From: Bacteroidales bacterium
GTDB taxonomy: Bacteria; Bacteroidota; Bacteroidia; Bacteroidales; UBA932
Assembly (NCBI GenBank): GCA_017625725.1
Contig: JAGAKH010000073.1
Coordinates: 1-54,381 of the forward strand
Length of the DNA: 54,381 bases
Direction of reading: 5' to 3'
The notes below the pieces were generated by a model. It made no database searches. It worked only from the letters and a program-made list of their open reading frames with translations, and was not told where the DNA came from. Position 1 is the first letter of the stretch, and every line of letters begins with the position of its first letter. The position numbers were made by a program, and so were the translations under genes. Positions 9,069 to 18,428 of this stretch are shown here, in pieces.

Positions 9069-11015
9069 ATGGCCGAAAAACTTATTTCTAAGATTCCTGA
9101 GGGTCCTTTGTCTGAGAAGTGGACAAAGCACAAATCTCAGATCCGTGTTGTCAGCCCTGGCAACAAAAGGAAACTCGAAGTCATTGTCGTTGGAACCGGA
9201 CTTGGTGGAGCGTCTGCAGCTGCTTCACTCGGTGAACTCGGTTATAACGTAAAGGTCTTCTGCATCAGTGATTCTCCACGTCGTGCTCACTCTATCGCAG
9301 CACAGGGAGGTATCAATGCAGCAAAGAACTACCAGAACGATAATGACTCTATTTATCGTCTTTTTTATGATACCATCAAGGGTGGTGACTACCGTGCACG
9401 CGAGGCAAACGTTTACCGTCTTGCCGAGGTCAGCAACAACATCATTGACCAGTGTGTTGCACAGGGTGTTCCTTTCGCAAGGGAATACGGCGGACTTCTC
9501 GCCAACCGTTCTTTCGGAGGTGCGCAGGTAAGCCGTACCTTCTATGCAAGAGGACAAACCGGTCAGCAGCTCCTTCTCGGTGCTTATGCGGCTCTGAACC
9601 GTCAGATTGCAGCAGGAACTGTAAAGAGTTATCCACGTTATGAGATGCTTGACGTTGTCCTTATCAACGGTGAGGCTAAGGGTATCATTGCCAGGAATCT
9701 TGTAACAGGTAAGATTGAAAGATTCGGTGCACATGCAGTTGTAATCGCAACCGGAGGATATGGAAACACATACTTCCTTTCTACAAATGCGATGAATTCA
9801 AACGGTTCTGCAGCTTGGCAGTGCTATAAGAAGGGTGCATTCTTTGCAAATCCATGCTTCGCACAGATCCATCCTACATGTATCCCTGTTCATGGTGACC
9901 AGCAGTCGAAGCTGACTCTCATGTCTGAGTCTCTCCGTAATGACGGACGTATCTGGGTACCTAAGAAGATGGAAGATGTAAAGGCTCTCCGTGCTGGTAC
10001 AAAGAAACCTTCTGACATTGCAGAAGAAGACCGCGACTACTATCTCGAGCGTCGTTATCCGGCATTCGGTAACCTTGTTCCACGTGACGTTGCTTCACGT
10101 GCTGCCAAGGAGCGTTGCGATGCAGGTTATGGTGTCAATAACACAGGTCTTGCTGTATTCCTTGATTTTAAGACAGCTATCGAGCGTCTTGGTGAGGATG
10201 TGATCGCTGCAAGATATGGTAACCTTTTCCAGATGTATGAGAAGATTACTGACGTTAATCCTTATAAGGAGCCGATGATGATCTATCCTGCTATCCACTA
10301 TACTATGGGTGGTATCTGGGTTGACTATAATCTTCAGACAACTATTCCTGGTCTTTATGCAATAGGTGAGGCTAACTTCTCTGACCATGGTGGAAACCGT
10401 CTCGGTGCATCTGCCCTCATGCAGGGTCTTGCTGACGGTTATTTCATCCTTCCTTATACAATCGGAGACTACCTTGCAGGTAAGTTCAAGGAGCCTAAGA
10501 CAGACACTAACGCTCCTGAGTTTGCAGAGGCTGAAAAGGCTGTCACTGACAAGATCAACAAACTTTTTGCTGTCAAGGGTAAGAGATCTGTCGATTCATA
10601 TCACAAGGAACTCGGACACATCATGTGGGAGTACGTCGGTATGGCACGAAACGAAGCCGGTCTTAAGAAAGCTATCGAGCTTATCAAGGCTCTCAAGGCT
10701 GATTTCTGGAAGAATGTTTTCGTTGCAGGTGATAACGATCAGTTCAACCAGGAACTTGAGAAGGCACTTCGTCTCATTGACTTCTTTGAAATCGGTGAAC
10801 TCATGGCTCGTGACGCTCTTAATCGTAACGAGTCTTGCGGAGGACACTTCCGTGAAGAAATGCAGACAGAAGAAGGTGAAACCAAGCGTGATGACGAGAA
10901 CTACATGTACGTAGCTGCATGGGAATACAAGGGAGAGGACGCAGAGCCTGAACTTCATAAGGAAGCTCTTGTATATGAAAATATTAAGATAGCTACCAGA
11001 AACTATAAAGACTAA
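9069..11015 (+). CDS. sdhA: Succinate dehydrogenase/fumarate reductase flavoprotein subunit
   Basis: This catalytic subunit interconverts succinate and fumarate at the cytoplasmic membrane. In Bacteroidales it works mainly as fumarate reductase during anaerobic respiration. The 648-residue product shows the FAD dinucleotide fold GTGLGG (residues 42-47), the histidine expected to bind FAD covalently (H74 in [10 protein letters not shown]), the substrate-loop HPTCIPVHG, and the [18 protein letters not shown] block. I chose ATG 9069 over an upstream GTG at 9039 because family alignment starts at MAEKL. Codon use is strongly biased (CGT, CTC, GGT), which suggests high expression. sdhB follows by 5 bases. 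No membrane-anchor gene (sdhC) precedes it, unlike the usual CAB order. Confidence 0.95.
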   Translation: MAEKLISKIPEGPLSEKWTKHKSQIRVVSPGNKRKLEVIVVGTGLGGASAAASLGELGYNVKVFCISDSPRRAHSIAAQGGINAAKNYQNDNDSIYRLFYDTIKGGDYRAREANVYRLAEVSNNIIDQCVAQGVPFAREYGGLLANRSFGGAQVSRTFYARGQTGQQLLLGAYAALNRQIAAGTVKSYPRYEMLDVVLINGEAKGIIARNLVTGKIERFGAHAVVIATGGYGNTYFLSTNAMNSNGSAAWQCYKKGAFFANPCFAQIHPTCIPVHGDQQSKLTLMSESLRNDGRIWVPKKMEDVKALRAGTKKPSDIAEEDRDYYLERRYPAFGNLVPRDVASRAAKERCDAGYGVNNTGLAVFLDFKTAIERLGEDVIAARYGNLFQMYEKITDVNPYKEPMMIYPAIHYTMGGIWVDYNLQTTIPGLYAIGEANFSDHGGNRLGASALMQGLADGYFILPYTIGDYLAGKFKEPKTDTNAPEFAEAEKAVTDKINKLFAVKGKRSVDSYHKELGHIMWEYVGMARNEAGLKKAIELIKALKADFWKNVFVAGDNDQFNQELEKALRLIDFFEIGELMARDALNRNESCGGHFREEMQTEEGETKRDDENYMYVAAWEYKGEDAEPELHKEALVYENIKIATRNYKD

Positions 11016-11020
11016 TTGAC

Positions 11021-11800
11021 ATGGATTTGACATTGAAAGTATGGCGTCAGAAAAACGCCAAGGCACAAGGACATTTTGAGACCTATAAGGTCAAGAATAT
11101 TTCCGCTGACAGTTCTTTCCTCGAGATGCTCGATATCCTCAATGAACAGCTTATTGCTGAGGGTGTAGATCCGGTAGCTGTCGAGAAGGGTTGCAAGAGC
11201 AGCGGTCCTGTATCATTCGATCATGACTGCCGTGAGGGTATCTGCGGTGCATGTTCACTTTATATCAACGGACGTGCACACGGACCAGACGATGAGGTTA
11301 CAACCTGTCAGCTCCATATGCGTAAATTCAAGGATGGTGACACAATCACTATCGAGCCTTGGAGAGCAAAAGGATTCCCGGTAATAAAGGACCTCGTTGT
11401 AGACCGTCAGGCTTATGATAAGATTCTTCAGGCTGGTGGATATGTTTCAGTAAGAACAGGTGGTGTTCCAGATGGTAACGCTATTCCTATTCCTTACGAG
11501 AAGGCTGAAGAAAGTATGGACGGTGCTGCATGTATCGGTTGCGGTGCATGTGCAGCAACTTGTAAGAACGGTTCAGCAATGCTTTTCGTAGCAGCTAGAG
11601 TAAGCTCGCTTGCACTTCTCCCACAGGGTAAGGTTGAAGGTGCTAAACGTGCAAAGGCTATGATTGCAAAGATGGACGAACTCGGATTCGGTGCATGTAC
11701 AAACACACGTGCTTGTGAAATGGAGTGTCCTAAGCACATCACAGTTTCGCATATCGCACGTCTTAACCGCGAGTTCCTCTGTGCTAAACTCCAGGATTAA
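11021..11800 (+). CDS. sdhB: Succinate dehydrogenase/fumarate reductase iron-sulfur subunit
   Basis: The 259-residue subunit passes electrons between the flavoprotein and the quinone-binding membrane anchor. Ligands for all three clusters are visible. The [2Fe-2S] cluster has C70, C75, C78 and C96 (CREGICGAC then TTC). The second and third clusters have C171, C174, C177 and C181 ([11 protein letters not shown]) and C226, C232 and C236 ([11 protein letters not shown]). It is translationally close to sdhA and shares its biased codon use. A strong hairpin terminator follows at 11822. The membrane subunit is absent on this side as well. Confidence 0.95.
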   Translation: MDLTLKVWRQKNAKAQGHFETYKVKNISADSSFLEMLDILNEQLIAEGVDPVAVEKGCKSSGPVSFDHDCREGICGACSLYINGRAHGPDDEVTTCQLHMRKFKDGDTITIEPWRAKGFPVIKDLVVDRQAYDKILQAGGYVSVRTGGVPDGNAIPIPYEKAEESMDGAACIGCGACAATCKNGSAMLFVAARVSSLALLPQGKVEGAKRAKAMIAKMDELGFGACTNTRACEMECPKHITVSHIARLNREFLCAKLQD

Positions 11801-11821
11801 TCTCTTGATTCATTATACAGG

Positions 11822-11850
11822 AAAAGGTGGCCTTATGGTCACCTTTTCTT
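11822..11850 (+). terminator. Intrinsic terminator after sdhB, possibly bidirectional
   Basis: AAAAGGTGGCC and GGTCACCTTTT form an 11-bp stem with one G-U pair and a TTAT loop, followed by CTT. The flanking A and T runs make it usable in both directions between the convergent sdhB and hflX genes. Confidence 0.8.
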
Positions 11851-11866
11851 ATATCTTTTATATTGT

Positions 11867-13057
11867 TTACCAGAGGAAATTATCGAACGGGTAGCGTCCG
11901 GCATGGATTTCCGCTACCATCTTATAAAGATCTCCGCGCAGTTTGTCTATACCTATCTTATCTTTTGCTGATATGAATATACATGGAGTATTTTCCTTTG
12001 CTATCCAACTGTTCTTAAACTCGTCAAGAGTGTAATTTATCTGCTTTTTAGGCTCCAAAGAGAACTCGTCGTACTCTTCATATCTATAGGCATCAATCTT
12101 ATTGAAAACGACGAAAATAGGCTTGTTTATGGCCTTTATATCCCTTAATGTTTCCTCTACTACCCTGATATGATCTTCGAAGTTTGGATGTGATATATCA
12201 ACTACATGCATCAGTATATCGGCTTCCCTTACTTCATCCAGTGTGCTCTTGAATGCTTCCACCAGCTGGTGAGGTAATTTACGTATAAAACCGACTGTAT
12301 CACTAAGCAGGAACGGTACATTCTCAATAACCACCTTACGGACTGTAGTGTCAAGAGTGGCGAAGAGTTTATTTTCTGCAAACACCTCACTTTTCGCTAG
12401 CAGGTTCATCAAGGTACTCTTACCTACGTTAGTGTATCCTACAAGAGATATTCTGACCAAGGAACCCCTGTTTCCTCTTTGTGAGGCCATCTGTCTGTCT
12501 ACCTTTTTAAGCTGCTCCTTCAGCTTGGAAATCTTGTCCTGGATGATTCGTCGGTCAGTTTCTATCTGAGTCTCACCAGGACCTCTCATACCGATACCTC
12601 CTTTCTGTCTCTCAAGGTGTGTCCACATCCTTGTAAGTCTTGGTAGAAGATATTGATACTGAGCAAGTTCAACCTGCATTTTAGCATAAGCTGTCTTAGC
12701 TCTCTGAGCGAAAATATCAAGTATAAGATTGGTTCTGTCAAGAATTCTTATATTGAGTTCCCTTTCTATGTTTCTCAACTGAGTAGGGGAGAGTTCATCA
12801 TCGAAAATAACAACTTCGATTTCATTCTCATCAATATATTCTTTTATTTCCTGTAGTTTACCGCTTCTTATATAAGTTCTCGAGTCCGGTCTGTCAACCT
12901 TCTGTATGAATTTCTTAACACCTATTGCACCGGCTGTTTCTGCCAGAAATTCAAGTTCATCAAGATATTCCAGTATTTGTCTTTCGTCATCTCCTTGCTT
13001 GATGACACCTACAAATACTGCTTTTTCATTATGCTTTTCTTCTGTAATTTTCGCCAT
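11867..13057 (-). CDS. hflX: GTPase HflX
   Basis: HflX is a ribosome-associated GTPase that splits stalled 70S ribosomes under stress. The 396-residue protein has the N-terminal HflX-specific domain (about residues 15-195) with the glycine-rich GGIGMRGPGETQIETDRR stretch and a coiled-coil helix. The G domain follows with P-loop GYTNVGKS at 207-214, the DTVGFIRKLP switch II, and the NKID specificity motif. It is transcribed leftward, downstream of tonB. A terminator lies between the two genes, so it probably has its own transcription. Confidence 0.95.
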   Translation of the reverse strand: MAKITEEKHNEKAVFVGVIKQGDDERQILEYLDELEFLAETAGAIGVKKFIQKVDRPDSRTYIRSGKLQEIKEYIDENEIEVVIFDDELSPTQLRNIERELNIRILDRTNLILDIFAQRAKTAYAKMQVELAQYQYLLPRLTRMWTHLERQKGGIGMRGPGETQIETDRRIIQDKISKLKEQLKKVDRQMASQRGNRGSLVRISLVGYTNVGKSTLMNLLAKSEVFAENKLFATLDTTVRKVVIENVPFLLSDTVGFIRKLPHQLVEAFKSTLDEVREADILMHVVDISHPNFEDHIRVVEETLRDIKAINKPIFVVFNKIDAYRYEEYDEFSLEPKKQINYTLDEFKNSWIAKENTPCIFISAKDKIGIDKLRGDLYKMVAEIHAGRYPFDNFLW

Positions 13058-13069
13058 ATTGTCTATTCA

Positions 13070-13104
13070 GAAAAAATAAGACCGATCAAAAATTGGTCGG
13101 CCTT
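13070..13104 (-). terminator. Intrinsic terminator after tonB
   Basis: On the minus strand AAGGCCGACCA pairs with TGATCGGTCTT (one mismatch) around a short T-rich loop and is followed by ATTTTTTC. It sits just past the tonB stop. Confidence 0.75.
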
Positions 13105-13126
13105 ATCATTTATCTTTAGTGATTGA

Positions 13127-13816
13127 TTATCTCAACTGGAATATAACAGGGAAGGTATAAGTTACAGGAACCGCACGGTCTCTCTGCTTACCTGGTTTCC
13201 ACTTCGGAGACATTGAAACTACACGAACAGCCTCTTTATCAAGTGATGGGTCAACACCGCGGAGAACCTTTACCTTAGTTACTGTACCATCTTTCTCTAC
13301 TGTAAACTGGAGTGTTACTCTACCCTGAACACCGTTTTCCTTTGCTATTTCAGGATAAACAAGTCTTGAGTTCACCCATTTTGAGAACTGGTTTGCATCT
13401 CCTCCCTGGAATGAAGGCTTTTCCTCCACGAGCTGGAACGGAATAGCTTCCTCTTCTACAACTTCCTCTTCAACTTCCACATAGTCAATGATTTCTACTC
13501 CAAGACTTGAATCATCTTCAAGGTTCATGAACATATCATCATCCACCTTGATTTCATCATGAACGATGTCGATCTGGTCAGAAAGAATAGGAATCTTTGG
13601 TGCTGCTGGTGGAGGTGGAGGGGTCTCCTGGGTAATTGGAATAATTTCTTCTTCTGTAATTACCTGAGTTGTGTCTTCGAGAACTGATACTTCAGTTTCT
13701 GAACTTGTCCACTCAAGTGCTACCAATGTTATGAGAAGGGATACTACTAATCCTATCTCTACAAACAAGAGCTTCTTGTTCTCCAAGCTAGCTTTTTCTG
13801 ACTTTTTGATTTCCAT
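13127..13816 (-). CDS. Energy transducer TonB
   Basis: TonB couples the ExbBD proton-driven motor to TonB-dependent receptors in the outer membrane. The 229-residue product has one membrane helix near residues 16-34, a proline block (TPPPPPAAPKIP, about 66-77), a very acidic spacer, and a C-terminal TonB domain (about 135-229) with the YPEIAKENGVQGRVTLQFTV pattern. Bacteroidota encode several TonB paralogues, so no specific receptor can be assigned. exbB and exbD are not adjacent. The promoter TTTG-N19-TAACTTTA lies just upstream. Confidence 0.9.
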   Translation of the reverse strand: MEIKKSEKASLENKKLLFVEIGLVVSLLITLVALEWTSSETEVSVLEDTTQVITEEEIIPITQETPPPPPAAPKIPILSDQIDIVHDEIKVDDDMFMNLEDDSSLGVEIIDYVEVEEEVVEEEAIPFQLVEEKPSFQGGDANQFSKWVNSRLVYPEIAKENGVQGRVTLQFTVEKDGTVTKVKVLRGVDPSLDKEAVRVVSMSPKWKPGKQRDRAVPVTYTFPVIFQLR

Positions 13817-13848
13817 ATTGAATGACTTTTATATTCCATATTTCCCGG

Positions 13849-13879
13849 TAAAGTTAGAAATAATAATTTTTATTTCAAA
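13849..13879 (-). promoter_or_regulatory. Promoter of tonB
   Basis: On the minus strand a TTTG (-33; plus-strand 13876-13879) is followed after 19 bases by TAACTTTA (-7; plus-strand 13849-13856), one mismatch from TAnnTTTG. The tonB ATG is 32 bases downstream of the -7 box. Confidence 0.55.
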
Positions 13880-13895
13880 CTTTTTATACATTTTG

Positions 13896-13903
13896 TAGAT
13901 TTG
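13896..13903 (+). promoter_or_regulatory. -7 promoter box of ybeY-mnmG
   Basis: TAGATTTG is an exact TAnnTTTG match 17 bases before the ybeY ATG. The region is shared with the divergent tonB promoter. Confidence 0.65.
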
Positions 13904-13920
13904 CAGAAAAATTACGGCAT

Positions 13921-14340
13921 ATGATTTCTTACTATTTCGAAGATACTGATTTCATTTTTAAAGCTAAAACAAGAACTAACCGTTGGTTGAAGCTGGTTGC
14001 GGAAAGTGAGATCCGAAGGATAGGGGATATTTCAGTCATTTTCTGTTCGGATAACTATATTCTTGATATTAATCAGAGATTTCTTCAACATGATTATTTC
14101 ACCGATATAATTACATTCGATTATTGTGAGAATGACAGACTTTCCGGAGATCTTTTCATCAGCGTCGATACAGTTCGCGAAAATGCCATTGAGTATGGAA
14201 GTGATTTCAATGATGAGTTGAATCGAGTTATTGTCCATGGCATTCTTCATCTTATCGGATATGATGATCATTGTGATGAGGATATTCAGATAATGAGAAG
14301 CAAAGAAAATTATTATCTTTCATTGAGGGAGTTGGTATAG
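13921..14340 (+). CDS. ybeY: Endoribonuclease YbeY, rRNA maturation
   Basis: YbeY is a zinc-dependent endonuclease needed for 16S rRNA 3'-end maturation and ribosome quality control. The 139-residue protein has the metal motif [12 protein letters not shown] with H106, H110 and H117. The usual spacing is HGxLHLxGYDH, so the third histidine is shifted by one residue here. A nearby D or H could still complete the site. One base separates its stop from the mnmG start, so the two genes are translated together. Confidence 0.9.
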   Translation: MISYYFEDTDFIFKAKTRTNRWLKLVAESEIRRIGDISVIFCSDNYILDINQRFLQHDYFTDIITFDYCENDRLSGDLFISVDTVRENAIEYGSDFNDELNRVIVHGILHLIGYDDHCDEDIQIMRSKENYYLSLRELV

Positions 14341-14341
14341 C

Positions 14342-16450
14342 ATGCAGAAGACATATGATGTAATAGTAGTTGGAGGTGGTCATGCCGGTTGTGAAGCCGC
14401 AATGGCTGCATCAAGAATGGGATCTTCAGTCCTTCTTATATCGATGGATATGAATAAATATGCCCAGATGTCTTGTAATCCAGCAATTGGCGGTATAGCT
14501 AAAGGTCAGATAGTCAGGGAGATAGATGCTTTAGGAGGGTATACAGGAATTGTTACTGATGCATCTACGCTTCAATTCAGGATGCTTAATAAGTCAAAAG
14601 GTCCTGCTATGTGGAGCCCTCGAGCACAATGTGATAAAATCCTATTTTCCCTATATTGGCGAAAATTGCTTGAAACTGCCTGTAAATTAGACCTTTACCA
14701 AGATACAGTGACTTCTTTTCTTTTCACTGGTTCAAAAATTACGGGCGTTTGTACGACTACCGGTGCAATTTTCAATTCTCAGACGGTTATTCTGACTGCC
14801 GGAACCTTCTTAAGTGGTCGAATGTTTATTGGAAGGACAATGTTCGAGGGTGGAAGAATCGGTGAACTCCCTTCATTAGGATTGACAGAGCAACTCACTT
14901 CTCTTGGAATCCGGACTGCCCGTATGAAGACAGGTACTCCTCCTCGTATTGATATTTCTTCTGTCGACACTTCAAAGTTGCCGATGCAGTTCGGAGATTC
15001 TCTACCGGATAAGTTTTCTTACCTTCCTTTTCTGTCTACAGTTCAGAACGGCACCTCGCAGATGCCATGTTATGTGGTCCATACCAATAATGAGGTACAT
15101 GATATTCTTAAATCCGGTTTTAATGATTCCCCATTGTTTTCCGGATTGATAACAGGAATTGGACCACGATACTGTCCAAGCATAGAGGATAAATTAAGGA
15201 CTTTTGCCGATAAGAATGAACATCAGCTTTTTCTTGAGCCAGAGGGTAGGGGAACGAATGAGTATTATCTTCAAGGATTTTCTTCTTCTTTACCTTTGAA
15301 TATTCAGATGGATGCTTTACATGCCATCAAGGGTCTTGAAGATGCCAAAGTATATAGGCCTGCTTATGCAGTTGAATATGATTATTTCGATCCTACTCAG
15401 TTGAAACCTACTCTTGAACTGAAGGATATAGAGAATCTTTTCTTTGCCGGTCAGATAAATGGAACAACCGGTTATGAGGAGGCAGCTGCTCAGGGGTTGA
15501 TTGCTGGTATTAATGCTCATCTTAAGGTTGCGGGAAAGGATCCATTTATTTTGAAGAGAGATCAGGCATATATCGGAGTCCTTATAGACGATCTTATAAC
15601 AAAAGGAGTTGATGAGCCTTATAGAATGTTCACTTCCCGTGCTGAGTACAGGATTCTTTTGAGACAGGATAATGCTGATATACGTCTAACTCCAATTTCC
15701 TATAATATAGGCCTTGCAGATGCTTACAGGTATGATTATACCATGAGAAAATATGATTCAGTCAGTAGAATCAATGATTTTTTTGATGAAGCATCGATTA
15801 AGCCTGATTCAGTGAATGATTACTTGTCGACTGTAGGAACTTCTCAGGTTTCCAATAAAAGAAGACTGTCGGATCTATTATCAAGACCGCAGGTAGATAT
15901 TGATGGATTATTGAAATTAGTTCCACGTGGAACATTTTCTAAATATAATATAAATTTAGAAGATGAATTTAATTCTCCTCTAAATAATGTTTTGTCAGAT
16001 AATGTTTCATATTCAGATGTATTAAGTTTTGATTCGAAGGGTAAATTATCTGATTTTATTGATGAGAAGTATAGAAAAGGTAATATATCCTTTATTGATG
16101 CAGTGTATATTTTGAAATATAATGCCGATCACCCTATATCATTATTGAATAGGGAAGAGTTTGACTCTATCATAGCTGCAGATTATAAAAAGACTATACT
16201 TGATTCATCCGAAATAGCAATCAAATATAAGGGATATATTGAGCGAGAGCAGCAGCTTGCAGATAAGATAATGAGGCTTGAGAACCTGTCAATTCCTGAA
16301 AATTTTGACTTTGATAGAGTAGAGAGTTTATCTATAGAATGCAGGCAGAAGTTAAAGAAATACTCACCTAGAACAATTGCTCAGGCCTCCAGAATTTCAG
16401 GTGTATCTCCGTCTGATATATCAATACTTCTGGTTTATTTTGGTAGATAA
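14342..16450 (+). CDS. mnmG: tRNA uridine-5-carboxymethylaminomethyl modification enzyme MnmG (GidA)
   Basis: MnmG, with MnmE, installs the cmnm5 group at the wobble uridine of several tRNAs using FAD. The N-terminus has the FAD-binding [10 protein letters not shown] (residues 11-20). Further on are [33 protein letters not shown] and the C-terminal [17 protein letters not shown] block. The protein is 702 residues, about 75 longer than usual (about 625). The extra, AT-rich segment lies at about residues 533-612, between LLKLVPRG and [12 protein letters not shown], and no known domain is recognised in it. A parS-like site lies in the coding sequence at its boundary. Confidence 0.95.
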   Translation: MQKTYDVIVVGGGHAGCEAAMAASRMGSSVLLISMDMNKYAQMSCNPAIGGIAKGQIVREIDALGGYTGIVTDASTLQFRMLNKSKGPAMWSPRAQCDKILFSLYWRKLLETACKLDLYQDTVTSFLFTGSKITGVCTTTGAIFNSQTVILTAGTFLSGRMFIGRTMFEGGRIGELPSLGLTEQLTSLGIRTARMKTGTPPRIDISSVDTSKLPMQFGDSLPDKFSYLPFLSTVQNGTSQMPCYVVHTNNEVHDILKSGFNDSPLFSGLITGIGPRYCPSIEDKLRTFADKNEHQLFLEPEGRGTNEYYLQGFSSSLPLNIQMDALHAIKGLEDAKVYRPAYAVEYDYFDPTQLKPTLELKDIENLFFAGQINGTTGYEEAAAQGLIAGINAHLKVAGKDPFILKRDQAYIGVLIDDLITKGVDEPYRMFTSRAEYRILLRQDNADIRLTPISYNIGLADAYRYDYTMRKYDSVSRINDFFDEASIKPDSVNDYLSTVGTSQVSNKRRLSDLLSRPQVDIDGLLKLVPRGTFSKYNINLEDEFNSPLNNVLSDNVSYSDVLSFDSKGKLSDFIDEKYRKGNISFIDAVYILKYNADHPISLLNREEFDSIIAADYKKTILDSSEIAIKYKGYIEREQQLADKIMRLENLSIPENFDFDRVESLSIECRQKLKKYSPRTIAQASRISGVSPSDISILLVYFGR
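15919..15934. promoter_or_regulatory. parS-like ParB-binding site inside mnmG
   Basis: AGTTCCACGTGGAACA contains the perfect 14-bp palindrome GTTCCACGTGGAAC and differs from the parS form TGTTCCACGTGGAACA only at the first base. It is translated as part of LVPRGTF in mnmG. One of three such sites within 2.3 kb. Confidence 0.7.
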
Positions 16451-16454
16451 AATA

Positions 16455-16482
16455 AAAAAGTGTTCCACGTGGAACACTTTTT
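16455..16482. promoter_or_regulatory. parS site (perfect) that doubles as a bidirectional terminator
   Basis: TGTTCCACGTGGAACA at 16461-16476 is a full parS palindrome, the ParB centromere site conserved across most bacterial phyla. It is extended by AAAAAG on the left and CTTTTT on the right to a 28-bp perfect inverted repeat. It occupies the gap between the convergent mnmG (stop at 16450) and ruvA, and its right edge overlaps the ruvA stop codon. As RNA it forms a stem with a T tract in either direction. Confidence 0.8.
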
Positions 16483-17068
16483 ATAATTTCTTTAATGAAA
16501 GTTTAATTATTTCTTCAAGAGAAGCATCCGGTTTTTCTTTTAATACACTGTTTACAGCCTTATTTACATTAGCTTTAGTAAATCCGAGCAGTACCAGTGC
16601 AGTAACCGCCTCTTCGGTATTTGAGTTGGAATTATTTCCGAATAATGAAGAATTATCGGTTCCACCTCCCTTTATTATCTTGTCTTTAAGTTCAAGAATA
16701 AGCCTCTGAGCACTCTTGAGTCCTATTCCTTTAATACTTTTGATCTTATTGATATCTTCTGAAAGGATGGCATGTCTGATTTCATCGGAGCTGAGCGACG
16801 ACAACATCATCCTTGCTGTTGAGGCTCCTATTCCGGATACACCTATCAAAAGCCTGAACAATTCTCTCTCGTCTTTGTCTGAAAATCCGTAATAGAGTTC
16901 CTCATCTTCTCTCAAGTAGTGATGAATATATATTGTCGCGTCTTTCAATTCCCTCAACCTTTCGTATGTCTGCAGAGAAATAAGAGTTCTGTAGCCTATT
17001 CCATGACATTCTATTATGGCCTCTGTAGGGGTAAGTTCAACCAGGTTTCCTTTAATGTACTCTATCAT
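16481..17068 (-). CDS. ruvA: Holliday junction DNA helicase subunit RuvA
   Basis: RuvA binds four-way junctions as a tetramer and loads RuvB. The 195-residue protein has an N-terminal OB fold (MIEYIKGNLVELTPTEAIIE), then two helix-hairpin-helix motifs (LLIGVSGIGASTARMML and IKSIKGIGLKSAQRLILELKDKI). A linker and a small C-terminal RuvB-contacting domain (EAVTALVLLGFTKANVNKAV) follow. Length is normal. Its stop codon lies within the parS/terminator palindrome. A -7 box is seen upstream on the minus strand. Confidence 0.95.
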   Translation of the reverse strand: MIEYIKGNLVELTPTEAIIECHGIGYRTLISLQTYERLRELKDATIYIHHYLREDEELYYGFSDKDERELFRLLIGVSGIGASTARMMLSSLSSDEIRHAILSEDINKIKSIKGIGLKSAQRLILELKDKIIKGGGTDNSSLFGNNSNSNTEEAVTALVLLGFTKANVNKAVNSVLKEKPDASLEEIIKLSLKKL

Positions 17069-17113
17069 TTTGTTTAGTTTGGATTATGTGTAGACTGATT
17101 ATTTCCGGTCTTG

Positions 17114-17121
17114 CAAAATTA
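17114..17121 (-). promoter_or_regulatory. -7 promoter box of ruvA
   Basis: The minus strand reads TAATTTTG, an exact TAnnTTTG match, 45 bases before the ruvA ATG. Confidence 0.55.
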
Positions 17122-17155
17122 TGATAAAATCCTGTAAAAGAACGATTGTTTTTCC

Positions 17156-17163
17156 TAAATTTG
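17156..17163 (+). promoter_or_regulatory. -7 promoter box of the sufS operon
   Basis: TAAATTTG, an exact TAnnTTTG match followed by the common CA, 36 bases before the sufS ATG. Confidence 0.65.
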
Positions 17164-17199
17164 CAAGTTTAATGGAGATTCTGATAGTATAAGTAATTT

Positions 17200-18426
17200 A
17201 TGGATATAAGAGAAATACGCGAAATGTTTCCAGCACTTGACAGAAAGGTGTATGGGAAGGATCTTGTGTATTTTGATAATGCTGCTACCAGCCATAGGGT
17301 ACAGTCAGTTTTAGATACCTGGAACAGGATTTCCATTGAGTCTAATTCCAATATCCATAGAGCGGTCCATAGGTTGGCAGATGAAGCTACACAGGCTTAT
17401 GAACTGGCACGTGATTCAGTAAAGACCTTTTTAAATGCAGCTTTCAGGGAGGAAATAGTTTTTACTTCAGGAACGACTTCGGCGGTAAATCTGGTTGCAT
17501 TCAGCTTCGGAGAGGCTTTTGTTCATGAAGGTGATGAGGTTGTTGTTACGGAAGCGGAGCATCATTCCAATATAGTTCCTTGGCAGTTGATGTGTGAAAG
17601 AAAAGGTGCTTTACTTAGGGTTCTGCCTGTCGATGATGACGGATATCTCAAAATGGAAGAGCTTGACGGGCTTCTGACTGAAAGGACAAGAATAGTTGCT
17701 GTGACGCATATTTCCAATGTACTTGGAATTGTCAATCCGATAAAGGATATCATTGAAAAGTGTCACGCGAGAAACGTTCCTGTGCTTGTAGATGGTGCTC
17801 AGGGAGCAGTGCATTGCAGGGTGGATGTCCAGGACCTGGATTGTGACTTCTATGTATTCTCCGGTCATAAGCTTTATGCTGCTACAGGAACAGGAGTTCT
17901 TTATGGAAAGAGAAAATGGCTGGAAGTCATGCCGCCTTATATGGGTGGGGGAGAAATGGTAGGCACTGTAGGATTTGATAAGACCACGTTTGCTCCTCTT
18001 CCTTTGAAATTTGAGGCAGGTACTCAGAATTTTGCTTCTGCTGCAACATTAAAACCAGCTATAGATTTTATTAACTTATTGAATGATAATAATTTAATAA
18101 AAGAAAACGAATTAATAAAGGATTTTCTTCTGGCAAAACTCATGTCTGATGAAAGGGTAAGACTGTATGGTGTTCCACGAGGAACAGGAGAAGATAAGAT
18201 TCCTTTGTTTTCGTTTACCGTAAATGGAGTTCATCATGAGGATCTGGCTCTGATTCTTGACAAGATGGGGGTAGCGGTAAGGTCCGGACAAATGTGTGCT
18301 GAACCCCTGATGAACAGATTTGATGTGACCGGTATGCTTAGGATTTCTCTTGCTCCTTACAATACAATGGATGAAGCTGAGTATTTTATTAAATGCCTTG
18401 ATAAGGCTATTAATATGTTGATTTGA
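17200..18426 (+). CDS. sufS: SufS-type cysteine desulfurase
   Basis: SufS takes sulfur from cysteine, using PLP, and hands it to SufE for iron-sulfur cluster assembly. The 408-residue protein shows the PLP pocket: AEHHSN near residue 119, DGAQGAVH near 198, and the Schiff-base lysine K224 in SGHKLYAATGTG. The persulfide cysteine is C366 in VRSGQMCAEP. It is first in the operon sufS-sufE-sufT-folK-glyS. The scaffold genes sufBCD are not in this window. A parS-like sequence lies in its coding region at 18171. Confidence 0.95.
   Translation: MDIREIREMFPALDRKVYGKDLVYFDNAATSHRVQSVLDTWNRISIESNSNIHRAVHRLADEATQAYELARDSVKTFLNAAFREEIVFTSGTTSAVNLVAFSFGEAFVHEGDEVVVTEAEHHSNIVPWQLMCERKGALLRVLPVDDDGYLKMEELDGLLTERTRIVAVTHISNVLGIVNPIKDIIEKCHARNVPVLVDGAQGAVHCRVDVQDLDCDFYVFSGHKLYAATGTGVLYGKRKWLEVMPPYMGGGEMVGTVGFDKTTFAPLPLKFEAGTQNFASAATLKPAIDFINLLNDNNLIKENELIKDFLLAKLMSDERVRLYGVPRGTGEDKIPLFSFTVNGVHHEDLALILDKMGVAVRSGQMCAEPLMNRFDVTGMLRISLAPYNTMDEAEYFIKCLDKAINMLI
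18171..18186. promoter_or_regulatory. parS-like site inside sufS
   Basis: TGTTCCACGAGGAACA matches the parS palindrome TGTTCCACGTGGAACA at 15 of 16 bases, with the mismatch at the centre. It encodes GVPRGT of SufS. Third member of the 15.9-18.2 kb cluster and the least certain. Confidence 0.5.
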
Positions 18427-18428
18427 TC

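Noticed and set aside
10076-10091. A possible fourth parS site in sdhA (TGTTCCACGTGACGTT)
   Set aside because: The left 11 bases match, but none of the last five do, so the palindrome is lost. GTTCCACGTGA arises easily from the biased codons of sdhA.
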